42,947 nucleotides of DNA. Source: Candidatus Thiodiazotropha sp. (ex Epidulcina cf. delphinae). GTDB taxonomy: Bacteria > Pseudomonadota > Gammaproteobacteria > Chromatiales > Chromatiaceae. The position numbers and the translations under genes are program-made. The DNA is taken from contig JAHXHR010000016.1 of assembly GCA_025656505.1 (NCBI GenBank), positions 1 through 42,947 of the forward strand. The letters run 5' to 3'. The notes beneath the pieces were generated by a model. It made no database searches, was not told the DNA's origin, and worked only from the letters and a program-made list of their open reading frames with translations. This document shows, piece after piece, positions 8,658 through 15,941 of the stretch; within the stretch, counting starts at the first letter, position 1, and every line of letters begins with the position of its first letter.

Positions 8658-11600
8658 ATGAGCCAGAACGACGATAAACTCGATCAGCTCCGCTCTATGG
8701 ATCCTAACTACGAAGCGCATCTGGGCATTGCGGGCAGAACGGCGAGATTTTTCATCCAGTCTCCCCTCTCGCCGCTGTTTTTTCTGGACATGATGTTGAT
8801 GGGTCTGCTGGGGCTCATCATTACACCGCGTCAGGAGGATCCGCAGATATCGGTGCCGATGGTGGATATTTTCGTCCAATATCCCGGTGCGGCTGCGGAC
8901 CAGGTCTCCGCCCTGGCCATCGCTCCCCTGGAGCGCATCATGTCGGAAATACCCGGCATGAAACATGTCTACTCAGCATCGCAGCGAGGCAGTGGTGTGG
9001 TGACCATCGAGTTTGAGGTCGGGGAAAGCATGGGACCCTCCCTGGTCAAGGTCAATGACAAGATTGACTCCAACATGGACCTGATTCCGCCAGGGGTGAT
9101 GCCGCCGTTGGTCAAGGCCAAGGGTATAGACGATGTGCCGGTGGTGACTCTGACCCTATGGTCGAAGGATATGGACAGGGACGGCGCGCCCGATGTGGAT
9201 GACGGCCAATTGCGCATGTTGGGACACGATGTGCTTCAGGCCCTGAAGGAACTGCCCGATACCGGTAACGGGTTCGTGGTGGGGGGGCGCCGCGAGCAGG
9301 TCACTATAGAGATCCTTCCCGAACGCCTGGTCGGATACGACATCAGTCTGGATCAGGTCTCCGACAGGATCAGAAAGTCAAACAGCGAACAGCGGGCCGG
9401 CGGTGTCGAGGCCGGCAGCAGACACTACAATGTCACCACCGGCGCCTTCCTGAAGTCGGTGGAAGACATCAACCGCCTGGTGGTGGGTACGCATCACGAT
9501 GTCAATGTCTATATGCACGATATCGCCCGGGTGAAGCAGGGGCCGGAGGATGCCAAACATCTGGTGGGGTTCTATACCGGCGCGGCAAGCGATCTGCTTA
9601 TCAAGGCCGACGGCGTCCCCGCCGTGACCCTGGCGATTGCCAAAAAAGCGGGTTCGAACGGCGTCACGGTCGCCAATGCCGTCAAGGAGCGCGTGGAGCA
9701 TATCAAAGGTTCGCTGATTCCGGATAACGTCGAGGTCAGCATCACCAGGAATTACGGTAAGACCGCCGATGACAAGGTCACCGAACTGATCTTCAAGTTG
9801 TTTGTCGCCACCGGCTTTGTCTTCCTGTTGGTGTTGGCCGCATTTCGCGCCTTCCGTCCGGCGATCGTGGTCGTGCTGGTCATTCCGGTGGTGTTGTTGA
9901 TGACCATATTCAGCGCCTGGTTGATGGGCTACACCATTGATCGGGTGAGCCTCTTCGCGTTGATCTTTTCCATCGGTATTCTGGTGGATGACGCCATCGT
10001 TGTGGTTGAGAATATCTACCGGCGCTGGCTCGAGGAGAGGTCCACCGATATGGTGACGGCCATCGATGCGGTGAGGGAGGTGGGCAATCCCACCATTCTT
10101 GCAACCTTCACCGTGATCGCGGCGCTGCTGCCTATGGGGTTCGTGACCGGCATGATGGGACCCTATATGGAGCCTATTCCGGCGTTGGGTTCCGTGGCGA
10201 TGCTGATCTCTCTGTTCGCCGCTTTTGTGTTCACCCCCTACCTGACCGTCTCTCACTGGCTACGGCCCTCGATGCACTATTTGGAGGTGGCCGGCGAGCG
10301 TGAACACAAGGAGTCGGAGTGGCTTGAAGGGCTGTTCAAGCGCATTCTCGTACCGATGATCGAGTCACCGCGCAAGGCGCGGCTCTTCAAGTTGGTCATG
10401 TGGGGCGCGTTCCTCGTGACCTGTTCGTTTTTCTATTTCAAATGGGTGGCGGTGAAGATGCTGCCGCTGGACAACAAACCGGAGTTTGCGGTGGTGCTGG
10501 ATATGCCCGAGGGCACGGCCCTGCCGGTGACCGCCAATCTCGCCCATGAAATGGCGGAGAAGATCCGTGTCATGCCTGAGGTCACGGCCGTGCAGGTCTA
10601 TGCCGGCACCGCCCGCCCCTTCGATTTCAACGGCATGGTCCGGCACTACTATCTGCGTTCCGAACCCTGGCAGGCGGAAGTCCAGGTGCAGTTGCTGGAT
10701 AAGACCGACCGCGATCGCACCAGCCATGAGATCGCGGTCGAGACCAGGGCGATGTTGGGTAAGCTCATCGAGGGCTCCGGCGCCAGGCTGTCGGTGGTAG
10801 AGATGCCGCCAGGCCCGCCGGTGCTGCAGTCCGTGGTGGCTGAAGTCCATGGTCCCGGTTCGGAAGTCAGGCGGCGGGTGACGCAGGATCTGACGGACTA
10901 CTTCGAACAGACGGAGAGCCTGCGCGATGTGGATAACTACATGCGCGATCCCTATCGATATTGGCGCTTTACCGTGGATACGGAAAAGTCGGTGCGTCGA
11001 GGTATTTCGGTGGATACCATTAATCGCAATCTGGGCATGGCCCTGGGCGGTTCGCCGTTGGGTGATGTTAAGCAACGCGCAGGCCACGAGCCGATCAACA
11101 TCATCATGCAGGTGCCTCTGGCCGAACGCTCCGAGATCACCCGTCTGGGTGATCTGCCGATCCAGTCCACGACGGGCGTCAGCGTACCCTTGCGGGAACT
11201 GGGACGCTTTGAACAGGTATTGGAAGACCCGATCATCTATCACAAAGACCTGCGCGACGTGGAGTATGTGGTGGCCGAAGTCGGGGGCAAGCTGGCAGCG
11301 CCTGTCTATGGCATGATGCAGGTGCAGGATCTATTGCAGGAGGAGGGCTATATCGCACCTGACGGCGTGGCTGTCGATACGCATTGGGTGGGGGCGCCGG
11401 ATAACGACTCGACCACCGCCGTTGAGTGGGCAGGGGAGTGGACCGTTACCTATGAGACCTTCCGCGACATGGGCGCCGCTTTTGCCGTGGCGTTGGTGCT
11501 GATCTATATCCTGGTGGTCTGGGAGTTCGGCAACTTCCGTATTCCGGCGCTGATCATGGCGCCGATTCCGCTTACACTGCTGGGTATCATCCCGGCGCAC

Positions 11601-12527
11601 TTCATCTTTTTTCAGCTCGGTTGGGGGGGGGAGTTTACCGCGACCTCGATGATCGGCTGGATAGCGTTGGCGGGAATCATCGTGCGAAACTCCATCCTGT
11701 TGGTGGATTTCTCTATCCATCAGGTACGGCAGGGGACACCGGTGGCGGATGCCGTTATCATGGCGTGTACGACACGCACCCGTCCGATCATGATTACAGC
11801 CCTGGCGCTGGTGTGCGGTTCCTCGGTGATCTTTTTTGATCCGATCTTTCAGGGTATGGCAATCTCCCTTGCCTCTGGGGTGCTGGTTTCCACCGTACTC
11901 ACCCTGATTGTCATTCCGCTGGGTTGTATCGCCGCCGGCAAGGATATCATGGAGGTGGCCGGTGTAACGGAATTGCCGGAGTCCGCGATTATTCGGCAGG
12001 CAGAACCGGCGCAGGCATCGCTGAAGGAGAACGAGCCGTCAGCCGCGCCGCAGGCGGTGGCTGAGAGATCTTTGCCAAGCCGGATATGGGGCAAATTTGT
12101 TGCGGTTGTCAGCGTCCTGTTTTATCTGATCAGAGGGGTTTTCCTGCTGCTTCTGCAGCGGTTCAAAGGGCGCAACCGTAACGGCAAAGCGCCCTCGCAA
12201 ACGCTCGCGACAGCCGGTGAAACAGGTGGCGACGGCTCTCCCTCCGGCGGGGCATCACAGGGAGGCGCGCCTGCCGCAGATCCCGATGGCCAAGCGGTCA
12301 CTGCATCCCCGGTTGTAAAGCCTAAAAAGCGTCCTTCCGCACTGAAGAAACAGGCGGCTAAGAAGAAGGCCGCCGCGACTGCTTCAAATGCGGGGAAGAA
12401 GGGCAATGGTGTGATGGATAAAGAACTATCATCGGCAAAATCGGCCCCGAACCCGAACCCCTCCTCAAATGTGGCGGATTTTCCTGCACGTAAAAAGGCC
12501 GCCCGCAGGGGGATTCGACTCAAGTAA
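8658..12527 (+). CDS. RND efflux permease with long basic C-terminal extension
   Basis: A 1289-residue RND-superfamily transporter driven by the proton gradient. TM4 contains the paired aspartates in GILVDDAIVVVENIY; in the matching helix of the second half, IIVRNSILLVDF carries Arg where AcrB has the relay Lys. The first membrane helix is preceded by about 30 polar residues. The canonical core ends near residue 1105, about 200 residues before the stop. The extension contains a further hydrophobic stretch (about 1140-1165) and a Lys/Ala/Ser-rich tail with KKQAAKKKAAATA. AcrB-like pumps are usually near 1030-1050 residues. Substrate is unknown; the adaptor upstream is its likely partner. Confidence 0.93.
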   Translation: MSQNDDKLDQLRSMDPNYEAHLGIAGRTARFFIQSPLSPLFFLDMMLMGLLGLIITPRQEDPQISVPMVDIFVQYPGAAADQVSALAIAPLERIMSEIPGMKHVYSASQRGSGVVTIEFEVGESMGPSLVKVNDKIDSNMDLIPPGVMPPLVKAKGIDDVPVVTLTLWSKDMDRDGAPDVDDGQLRMLGHDVLQALKELPDTGNGFVVGGRREQVTIEILPERLVGYDISLDQVSDRIRKSNSEQRAGGVEAGSRHYNVTTGAFLKSVEDINRLVVGTHHDVNVYMHDIARVKQGPEDAKHLVGFYTGAASDLLIKADGVPAVTLAIAKKAGSNGVTVANAVKERVEHIKGSLIPDNVEVSITRNYGKTADDKVTELIFKLFVATGFVFLLVLAAFRAFRPAIVVVLVIPVVLLMTIFSAWLMGYTIDRVSLFALIFSIGILVDDAIVVVENIYRRWLEERSTDMVTAIDAVREVGNPTILATFTVIAALLPMGFVTGMMGPYMEPIPALGSVAMLISLFAAFVFTPYLTVSHWLRPSMHYLEVAGEREHKESEWLEGLFKRILVPMIESPRKARLFKLVMWGAFLVTCSFFYFKWVAVKMLPLDNKPEFAVVLDMPEGTALPVTANLAHEMAEKIRVMPEVTAVQVYAGTARPFDFNGMVRHYYLRSEPWQAEVQVQLLDKTDRDRTSHEIAVETRAMLGKLIEGSGARLSVVEMPPGPPVLQSVVAEVHGPGSEVRRRVTQDLTDYFEQTESLRDVDNYMRDPYRYWRFTVDTEKSVRRGISVDTINRNLGMALGGSPLGDVKQRAGHEPINIIMQVPLAERSEITRLGDLPIQSTTGVSVPLRELGRFEQVLEDPIIYHKDLRDVEYVVAEVGGKLAAPVYGMMQVQDLLQEEGYIAPDGVAVDTHWVGAPDNDSTTAVEWAGEWTVTYETFRDMGAAFAVALVLIYILVVWEFGNFRIPALIMAPIPLTLLGIIPAHFIFFQLGWGGEFTATSMIGWIALAGIIVRNSILLVDFSIHQVRQGTPVADAVIMACTTRTRPIMITALALVCGSSVIFFDPIFQGMAISLASGVLVSTVLTLIVIPLGCIAAGKDIMEVAGVTELPESAIIRQAEPAQASLKENEPSAAPQAVAERSLPSRIWGKFVAVVSVLFYLIRGVFLLLLQRFKGRNRNGKAPSQTLATAGETGGDGSPSGGASQGGAPAADPDGQAVTASPVVKPKKRPSALKKQAAKKKAAATASNAGKKGNGVMDKELSSAKSAPNPNPSSNVADFPARKKAARRGIRLK

Positions 12528-12558
12528 CGGCATGTCTATGCATTGCTATGGTTGGTTG

Positions 12559-12856
12559 TTACTAACCCTGACCTTGACAAAGCCTCATTCAGTGAGTCGC
12601 TGGACGGTTAGCCAGGCCCCGCAGGAAGTGCCTTTGGGGTGCGGCAAGGCGCGTCGGTGCAGTAATAGCAGGCTATTGGAAACCGGCGCAACGCGGTGGA
12701 TGACCGCCCGGCGGCTCGCCCGTAGGGAGCCCCTGCGGATGATCCGGCTCGGCGTTGCGACGCTTGACAAGGATCTGCCATTGCCTGCGCGTCGCGCCTT
12801 GATCCGAATCATTCGAGGGATTCTGAATGGGGCTTTGTCAGGGTTAGGGTTAGTAA
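12559..12856. repeat. 298-bp element with 34-bp terminal inverted repeats (MITE-like)
   Basis: The left end (12559-12592, TTACTAACCCTGACCTTGAC...) and right end (12823-12856) are inverted copies of one another with four mismatches in 34. The interior contains further inverted pairs, including CAAGGCGCG / CGCGCCTTG and the palindrome AATAGCAGGCTATT (12664-12677), so the whole could fold into a long branched hairpin. No transposase is encoded. It sits between the RND permease stop and a secreted-protein gene, and its right end runs up to the ATG of that gene. Confidence 0.8.
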
Positions 12857-13419
12857 TGCTGTGTCTGATGGGCCTGGATGCGGCCATGGCTGAACATCCC
12901 CATGCCGATGATCGATTCCGTAGCCTGCAAACCGATGAAGATTCCGTCAGGGGTCAGTATCGTTGGCGTCCCTTGGATGGTGAGGCGCCCGCTGTTCATC
13001 GGACCGATCAGCCGTCCCAACCAAGCGTCTTGATCGAGCAGCGTTATCCGCCGGTTACCGATTATGCCGAAACCCCTCCGGGCATACCACGAGGGGTTTA
13101 TCGTCCGGTGGAAGGGCGTCACGACATCACGCCGCACTACGAAGGGTATCGCTTTCGTAGTTTAAGTCCAAGCGAGCAATCGCGTATCAAACGCAGGAAT
13201 CAGGAGAACAGGTGGTCACGCGCAAAACTTGAAAACGGAGGGCGTAGGAAAATACCGGCAACCCCCTATGTTAAAGACGATAGCGATAACTGGGGCGGGT
13301 ACACTTTTCGCCCGGACAAGCGGCTTGATAAGAACGAGCGGGGAGGTGCCGTCTTCTCTTCTCCTTATCTTCCGGCATTTTCCGACGCCTATCCGGCGCC
13401 GCAATTCCGCCGGGATTGA
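12856..13419 (+). CDS. Secreted basic hypothetical protein
   Basis: A protein of about 187 residues rich in Arg, Pro, Tyr and Asp, with no recognised domain. YRFRSLSPSEQ (about 98-108) echoes DRFRSLQTDE near the N-terminus, and GGYTFRPDKRL recurs in style, hinting at short internal repeats such as fRxL. The N-terminus from ATG 12856 (MLCLMGLDAAMA) looks like the end of a signal peptide, with likely cleavage after AMA. The frame stays open far upstream through the repeat element and would add a hydrophobic GALSGLGLV and a basic segment, so the true start, perhaps TTG at about 12835, may lie inside the repeat. Role unknown. Confidence 0.55.
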   Translation: MLCLMGLDAAMAEHPHADDRFRSLQTDEDSVRGQYRWRPLDGEAPAVHRTDQPSQPSVLIEQRYPPVTDYAETPPGIPRGVYRPVEGRHDITPHYEGYRFRSLSPSEQSRIKRRNQENRWSRAKLENGGRRKIPATPYVKDDSDNWGGYTFRPDKRLDKNERGGAVFSSPYLPAFSDAYPAPQFRRD

Positions 13420-13537
13420 GAGGGGATTGCATGGGCAATGGTTTTGCAGCGACCTATTTGCCGCTAAACTGTCATTTAGCCGCTTTTTCAACGGACCGTT
13501 GTCCCCGAATCGAACGCTAAGGAAACAGGTGATCCTG

Positions 13538-13714
13538 ATGAGATATAAAGCATTTACGTTATTGGTTTGCGGAATACGCTCCTCGGCGCTGCTACTTCTG
13601 ACATCAATTGCGACGGAACTCATGCCGGCGGCGTATGCCGCCGGTCAGCGGGATCCGCGACGGATTGAGAAGTTTCAGCAGGACTCACTTCAAACAACGG
13701 GTAACCTTCGCTAA
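13538..13714 (+). CDS. Small secreted peptide, 58 residues
   Basis: ATG at 13538 opens a 58-residue protein with a clear signal peptide: basic MRYK start, hydrophobic SALLLLTSIATEL core and a likely cleavage after AYA near residue 38. The mature part is only about 20 polar residues (GQRDPRRIEKFQQDSLQ). AAGGAAAC lies upstream of the ATG. It lies between the larger secreted protein and the ParA gene on the same strand. No homologue is recognised; it could be a decayed remnant of a longer exported protein. Confidence 0.45.
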   Translation: MRYKAFTLLVCGIRSSALLLLTSIATELMPAAYAAGQRDPRRIEKFQQDSLQTTGNLR

Positions 13715-13719
13715 TAAAA

Positions 13720-13739
13720 CCTGAATCTGCGGATTCAGG
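13720..13739. terminator. Stem-loop between the small secreted peptide gene and the ParA gene
   Basis: CCTGAATC / GATTCAGG form a perfect 8-bp stem with a 4-nt loop, starting six bases after the peptide stop. There is no strong T-run (ATAAAAT follows), so termination may be partial. A similar but imperfect hairpin lies at 6884-6907. Confidence 0.5.
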
Positions 13740-13758
13740 ATAAAATAAAGGGGAGTGT

Positions 13759-14394
13759 ATGATCACGGTAATCGGTAGTCTGAAAGGGGGGTCCGGGAAA
13801 AGCACCGTGACTTTTAATCTGGCTGTCTGGTTGGAGATGGCGGAGGCTGAAGTACTGGTCATCGATGCGGATCCACAGGCAACCTTGAGCGATGTTTCCG
13901 AGGTCCGCTCGGAAGAGGGGTATGAACCCTTTCTGAATATCAAAGACGCCTCGGCGCTGTCGCGGAAGAAGCTTGTCGGTTACGATGAAGTGCTGATCGA
14001 TGTGGGTACTTCGGATATCGAGGCGATGAAATCAGCGTTGGTGCTTGCCGATCGGGTGGTGATTCCGGTGCCGCCGTCGCAGGCGGATATCTGGTCGACG
14101 CAACGTTTTTTGAATTTTCTCGATGGAGCGGTCGATAGCGATCGTCCGGAGTTGCTGTCGTTTATCAATCGGGCCGATACCCATCATGCGATCAGAGAGT
14201 CCGACGAGGCCGCAGCCGCCTTGGAATCCCTGCCGGAGGTACGTTTCGTTAAACACCGTCTCTGCCAGAGAACGGTTTTTCGAAGATCCTTCAGCGAAGG
14301 TTTAGCGGTTTACGAATTGGAGCCTAGGGGTAAGGGCAGCAAGGAGTTTTATGCACTGACCGCGGCGCTGTATCCGAAATACATCGCCCACTAG
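13759..14394 (+). CDS. ParA-family ATPase, orphan
   Basis: The 211-residue protein has the deviant Walker A motif KGGSGKST at about 9-16, including the signature first Lys, Walker A' in VLIDVGTSD and switch-like VLVIDADPQATLSD. This places it in the ParA/MinD/MipZ ATPase class that positions DNA or protein complexes. It is short, has no N-terminal DNA-binding domain, and no ParB gene lies next to it, so it is probably a small orphan ParA that places a cellular structure or chaperones a plasmid-like partner. GGGGAG lies five bases before the ATG. A role with the neighbouring envelope proteins is only a guess from position. Confidence 0.9.
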   Translation: MITVIGSLKGGSGKSTVTFNLAVWLEMAEAEVLVIDADPQATLSDVSEVRSEEGYEPFLNIKDASALSRKKLVGYDEVLIDVGTSDIEAMKSALVLADRVVIPVPPSQADIWSTQRFLNFLDGAVDSDRPELLSFINRADTHHAIRESDEAAAALESLPEVRFVKHRLCQRTVFRRSFSEGLAVYELEPRGKGSKEFYALTAALYPKYIAH

Positions 14395-14399
14395 TACGA

Positions 14400-14415
14400 T
14401 GTAACGTATAAACTG
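14400..14415 (+). repeat. Copy of the TGTAACGTATAAACTG repeat end
   Basis: The 16-mer TGTAACGTATAAACTG recurs in the left arm of the inverted-repeat element at 18072-18193 and, with one change, in its right arm. Here only one arm is present, just after the ParA stop. Confidence 0.6.
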
Positions 14416-14422
14416 CGCTACA

Positions 14423-14577
14423 CTAGTCCGGATGTTTCACCCGGGAACGAGATAGGCGCGAGGGCGCGTTCAGCGTTGCCGGGTAACACTTTTCACTTGG
14501 CTAATACTCCAGAAATTACATGTTAAATCAAAAGGTTAATTCATATTATCAGCGGCTGGGTGAAATGTCCGGGCTAG
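14423..14577. repeat. 155-bp element with 20-bp inverted ends
   Basis: CTAGTCCGGATGTTTCACCC (14423-14442) and the reverse complement of 14558-14577 agree at 17 of 20 positions. The 115 bases between are AT-rich towards the right and encode nothing. It fills most of the 303-base gap between the ParA and DUF302-like genes. Similar CTAG-CCGGA-ATTTCACC ends are, as far as I recall, common in gammaproteobacterial genomes, so it is probably a MITE-like sequence. Confidence 0.6.
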
Positions 14578-14697
14578 GCTGTCGGGAATATTCAAATCCC
14601 GGCGGTTGACGATGCGGGATGGCGATGATTCAGCTTTCAGATCAGCCTTCAGCCGATCTGGTCATTATGTTCAATATGTTGGCCGTTGGAGGAAGAG

Positions 14698-15276
14698 ATG
14701 CGGATGATAAAAAACTTTCTTGCGCTTGTCGGGTTGTTGGTCGTTATAGGGGTGGTTACCGCCTATGTAAAGTATCATCAGGTGATTGAGGGTTTCGACC
14801 CAGGGGCCGGCGGCGTTTTTCTGGAGTTCGCACAATCCCTGATCGAGGGCAAGAGTGCGGCCGAGGCCGGCATCTGGAAGATTCCGGTAGCGGAGGGTTT
14901 GACGCCGGAAGATGTCGAAGAGACCATGAAGTTCGTCGCTAACGAACATAATCTGTCCAATGTCGGTGAGTTGCCGCTGTCGCTGGATATTTCGGCAAAG
15001 ATGGGGTCCGATTACCGGTTCGTGAAAATCTTCTTGTTCTGCAATTCGTTGATGGCCGCCAAGATGCTCGATTATTCCGATGCCTATTCGGCCTATCTTC
15101 CCTGCAGAATCACCCTGCTCGAGGATCAGCAGGGGAAGCTGTGGCTGATCACCCTCAGCATGGACATGATGATCTATGGAGGAGAGCCGCTTCCGGCAGA
15201 ACTCAAGGAGGAAGCCTTGAAGGTCAAAGAGTATATGTTGGACATCATGAATCGCGGTGCGACTGGCGAATTCTGA
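14698..15276 (+). CDS. DUF302-like membrane-anchored protein
   Basis: A 192-residue protein with an N-terminal hydrophobic helix (ALVGLLVVIGVVTAYV, about 8-23), serving as signal anchor or signal peptide, so the rest is probably periplasmic. The C-terminal half resembles DUF302: an FCNSLMAAKMLDYSDAYSAY helix followed by PCRITLLEDQQGKLWLITL. The function of DUF302 is not established. ATG at 14698 has GGAGG at 14688-14692, five bases upstream. The Met-rich coiled-coil gene follows after 111 bases on the same strand and may be a functional partner. Confidence 0.65.
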   Translation: MRMIKNFLALVGLLVVIGVVTAYVKYHQVIEGFDPGAGGVFLEFAQSLIEGKSAAEAGIWKIPVAEGLTPEDVEETMKFVANEHNLSNVGELPLSLDISAKMGSDYRFVKIFLFCNSLMAAKMLDYSDAYSAYLPCRITLLEDQQGKLWLITLSMDMMIYGGEPLPAELKEEALKVKEYMLDIMNRGATGEF

Positions 15277-15387
15277 CTGGAAAACTTTATTAGCCTATAA
15301 AAATGCTTTGATTGTGATAAAAGATTGTTATGGTAGTGTTTTCTATAGGAAGAAGTCAGGCAGTTAACAGTTAAGTCTCCATCAAGC

Positions 15388-15909
15388 ATGAAAGATAAAA
15401 ACGACCACAAGCCTCTCAACGACCGATCTGGGCAGGTGATGGCTGAAAACGGCAGCGCAGGCGCCCGAGATTCCATGGATCGCCTTACGGTGGCGTTCGA
15501 AGCCGGCGCCAAGCGCTGGGAGTTGATTGTCTATCCTTCATTGTTCGCCTTTATTTTATTGGCGGCTTACGGTTTCTACCTGATTTTTAGTCTTGCCAAG
15601 GACGTGCATTTCCTTGCCTTGAGTGTTGATTCCAATATGGACGTTATGTCGAGTAATCTGATGACCATGACCGATAGCGTCGGTCAGCTCTCGGCCAACA
15701 TCCGCACCATGGCGGTCAGCGTTGAATCAATGGCGCAAGATGTCACAACCCTGGAGCCGATGCTCACCAGCATGGACTCCATGGAAGAGTCGATGAAGAC
15801 GATGACCTATGCCACACACAATATTCAACGTGACATGCGTTCCATGAATTACAATATTCATGACGTTTCACGACCGATGACTCTTTGGAACTCCTTCATG
15901 CCCTGGTGA
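15388..15909 (+). CDS. Membrane-anchored Met-rich coiled-coil protein
   Basis: This 173-residue protein has a polar N-terminus (about 1-45), one membrane helix (about 50-70, PSLFAFILLAAYGFYLIFSL) and a long helical domain predicted to lie in the periplasm. That domain has about 15 methionines in 90 residues, spaced in a heptad-like way (SNLMTMTDSV, LTSMDSMEESMKTM), and ends with NSFMPW. No enzyme motif is present. Possible roles are a structural spacer, metal or oxidant buffering by Met, or a partner of the DUF302-like protein. No named family is recognised. Confidence 0.7.
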   Translation: MKDKNDHKPLNDRSGQVMAENGSAGARDSMDRLTVAFEAGAKRWELIVYPSLFAFILLAAYGFYLIFSLAKDVHFLALSVDSNMDVMSSNLMTMTDSVGQLSANIRTMAVSVESMAQDVTTLEPMLTSMDSMEESMKTMTYATHNIQRDMRSMNYNIHDVSRPMTLWNSFMPW

Positions 15910-15941
15910 CCGGTCGGCCGTCGGCGGCGAAAAAGTCGGTT

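Noticed and set aside
9378..10256. 292-codon minus-strand frame opposite the RND permease
   Set aside because: His/Gln/Arg-rich translation typical of antisense frames; no ribosome site or family match.
12469..12855. Upstream extension of the secreted protein into the RND gene end and repeat
   Set aside because: Overlaps the RND coding sequence in another frame and has Arg-rich repeat-derived sequence; kept only as a possible source of the signal peptide close to 12835.
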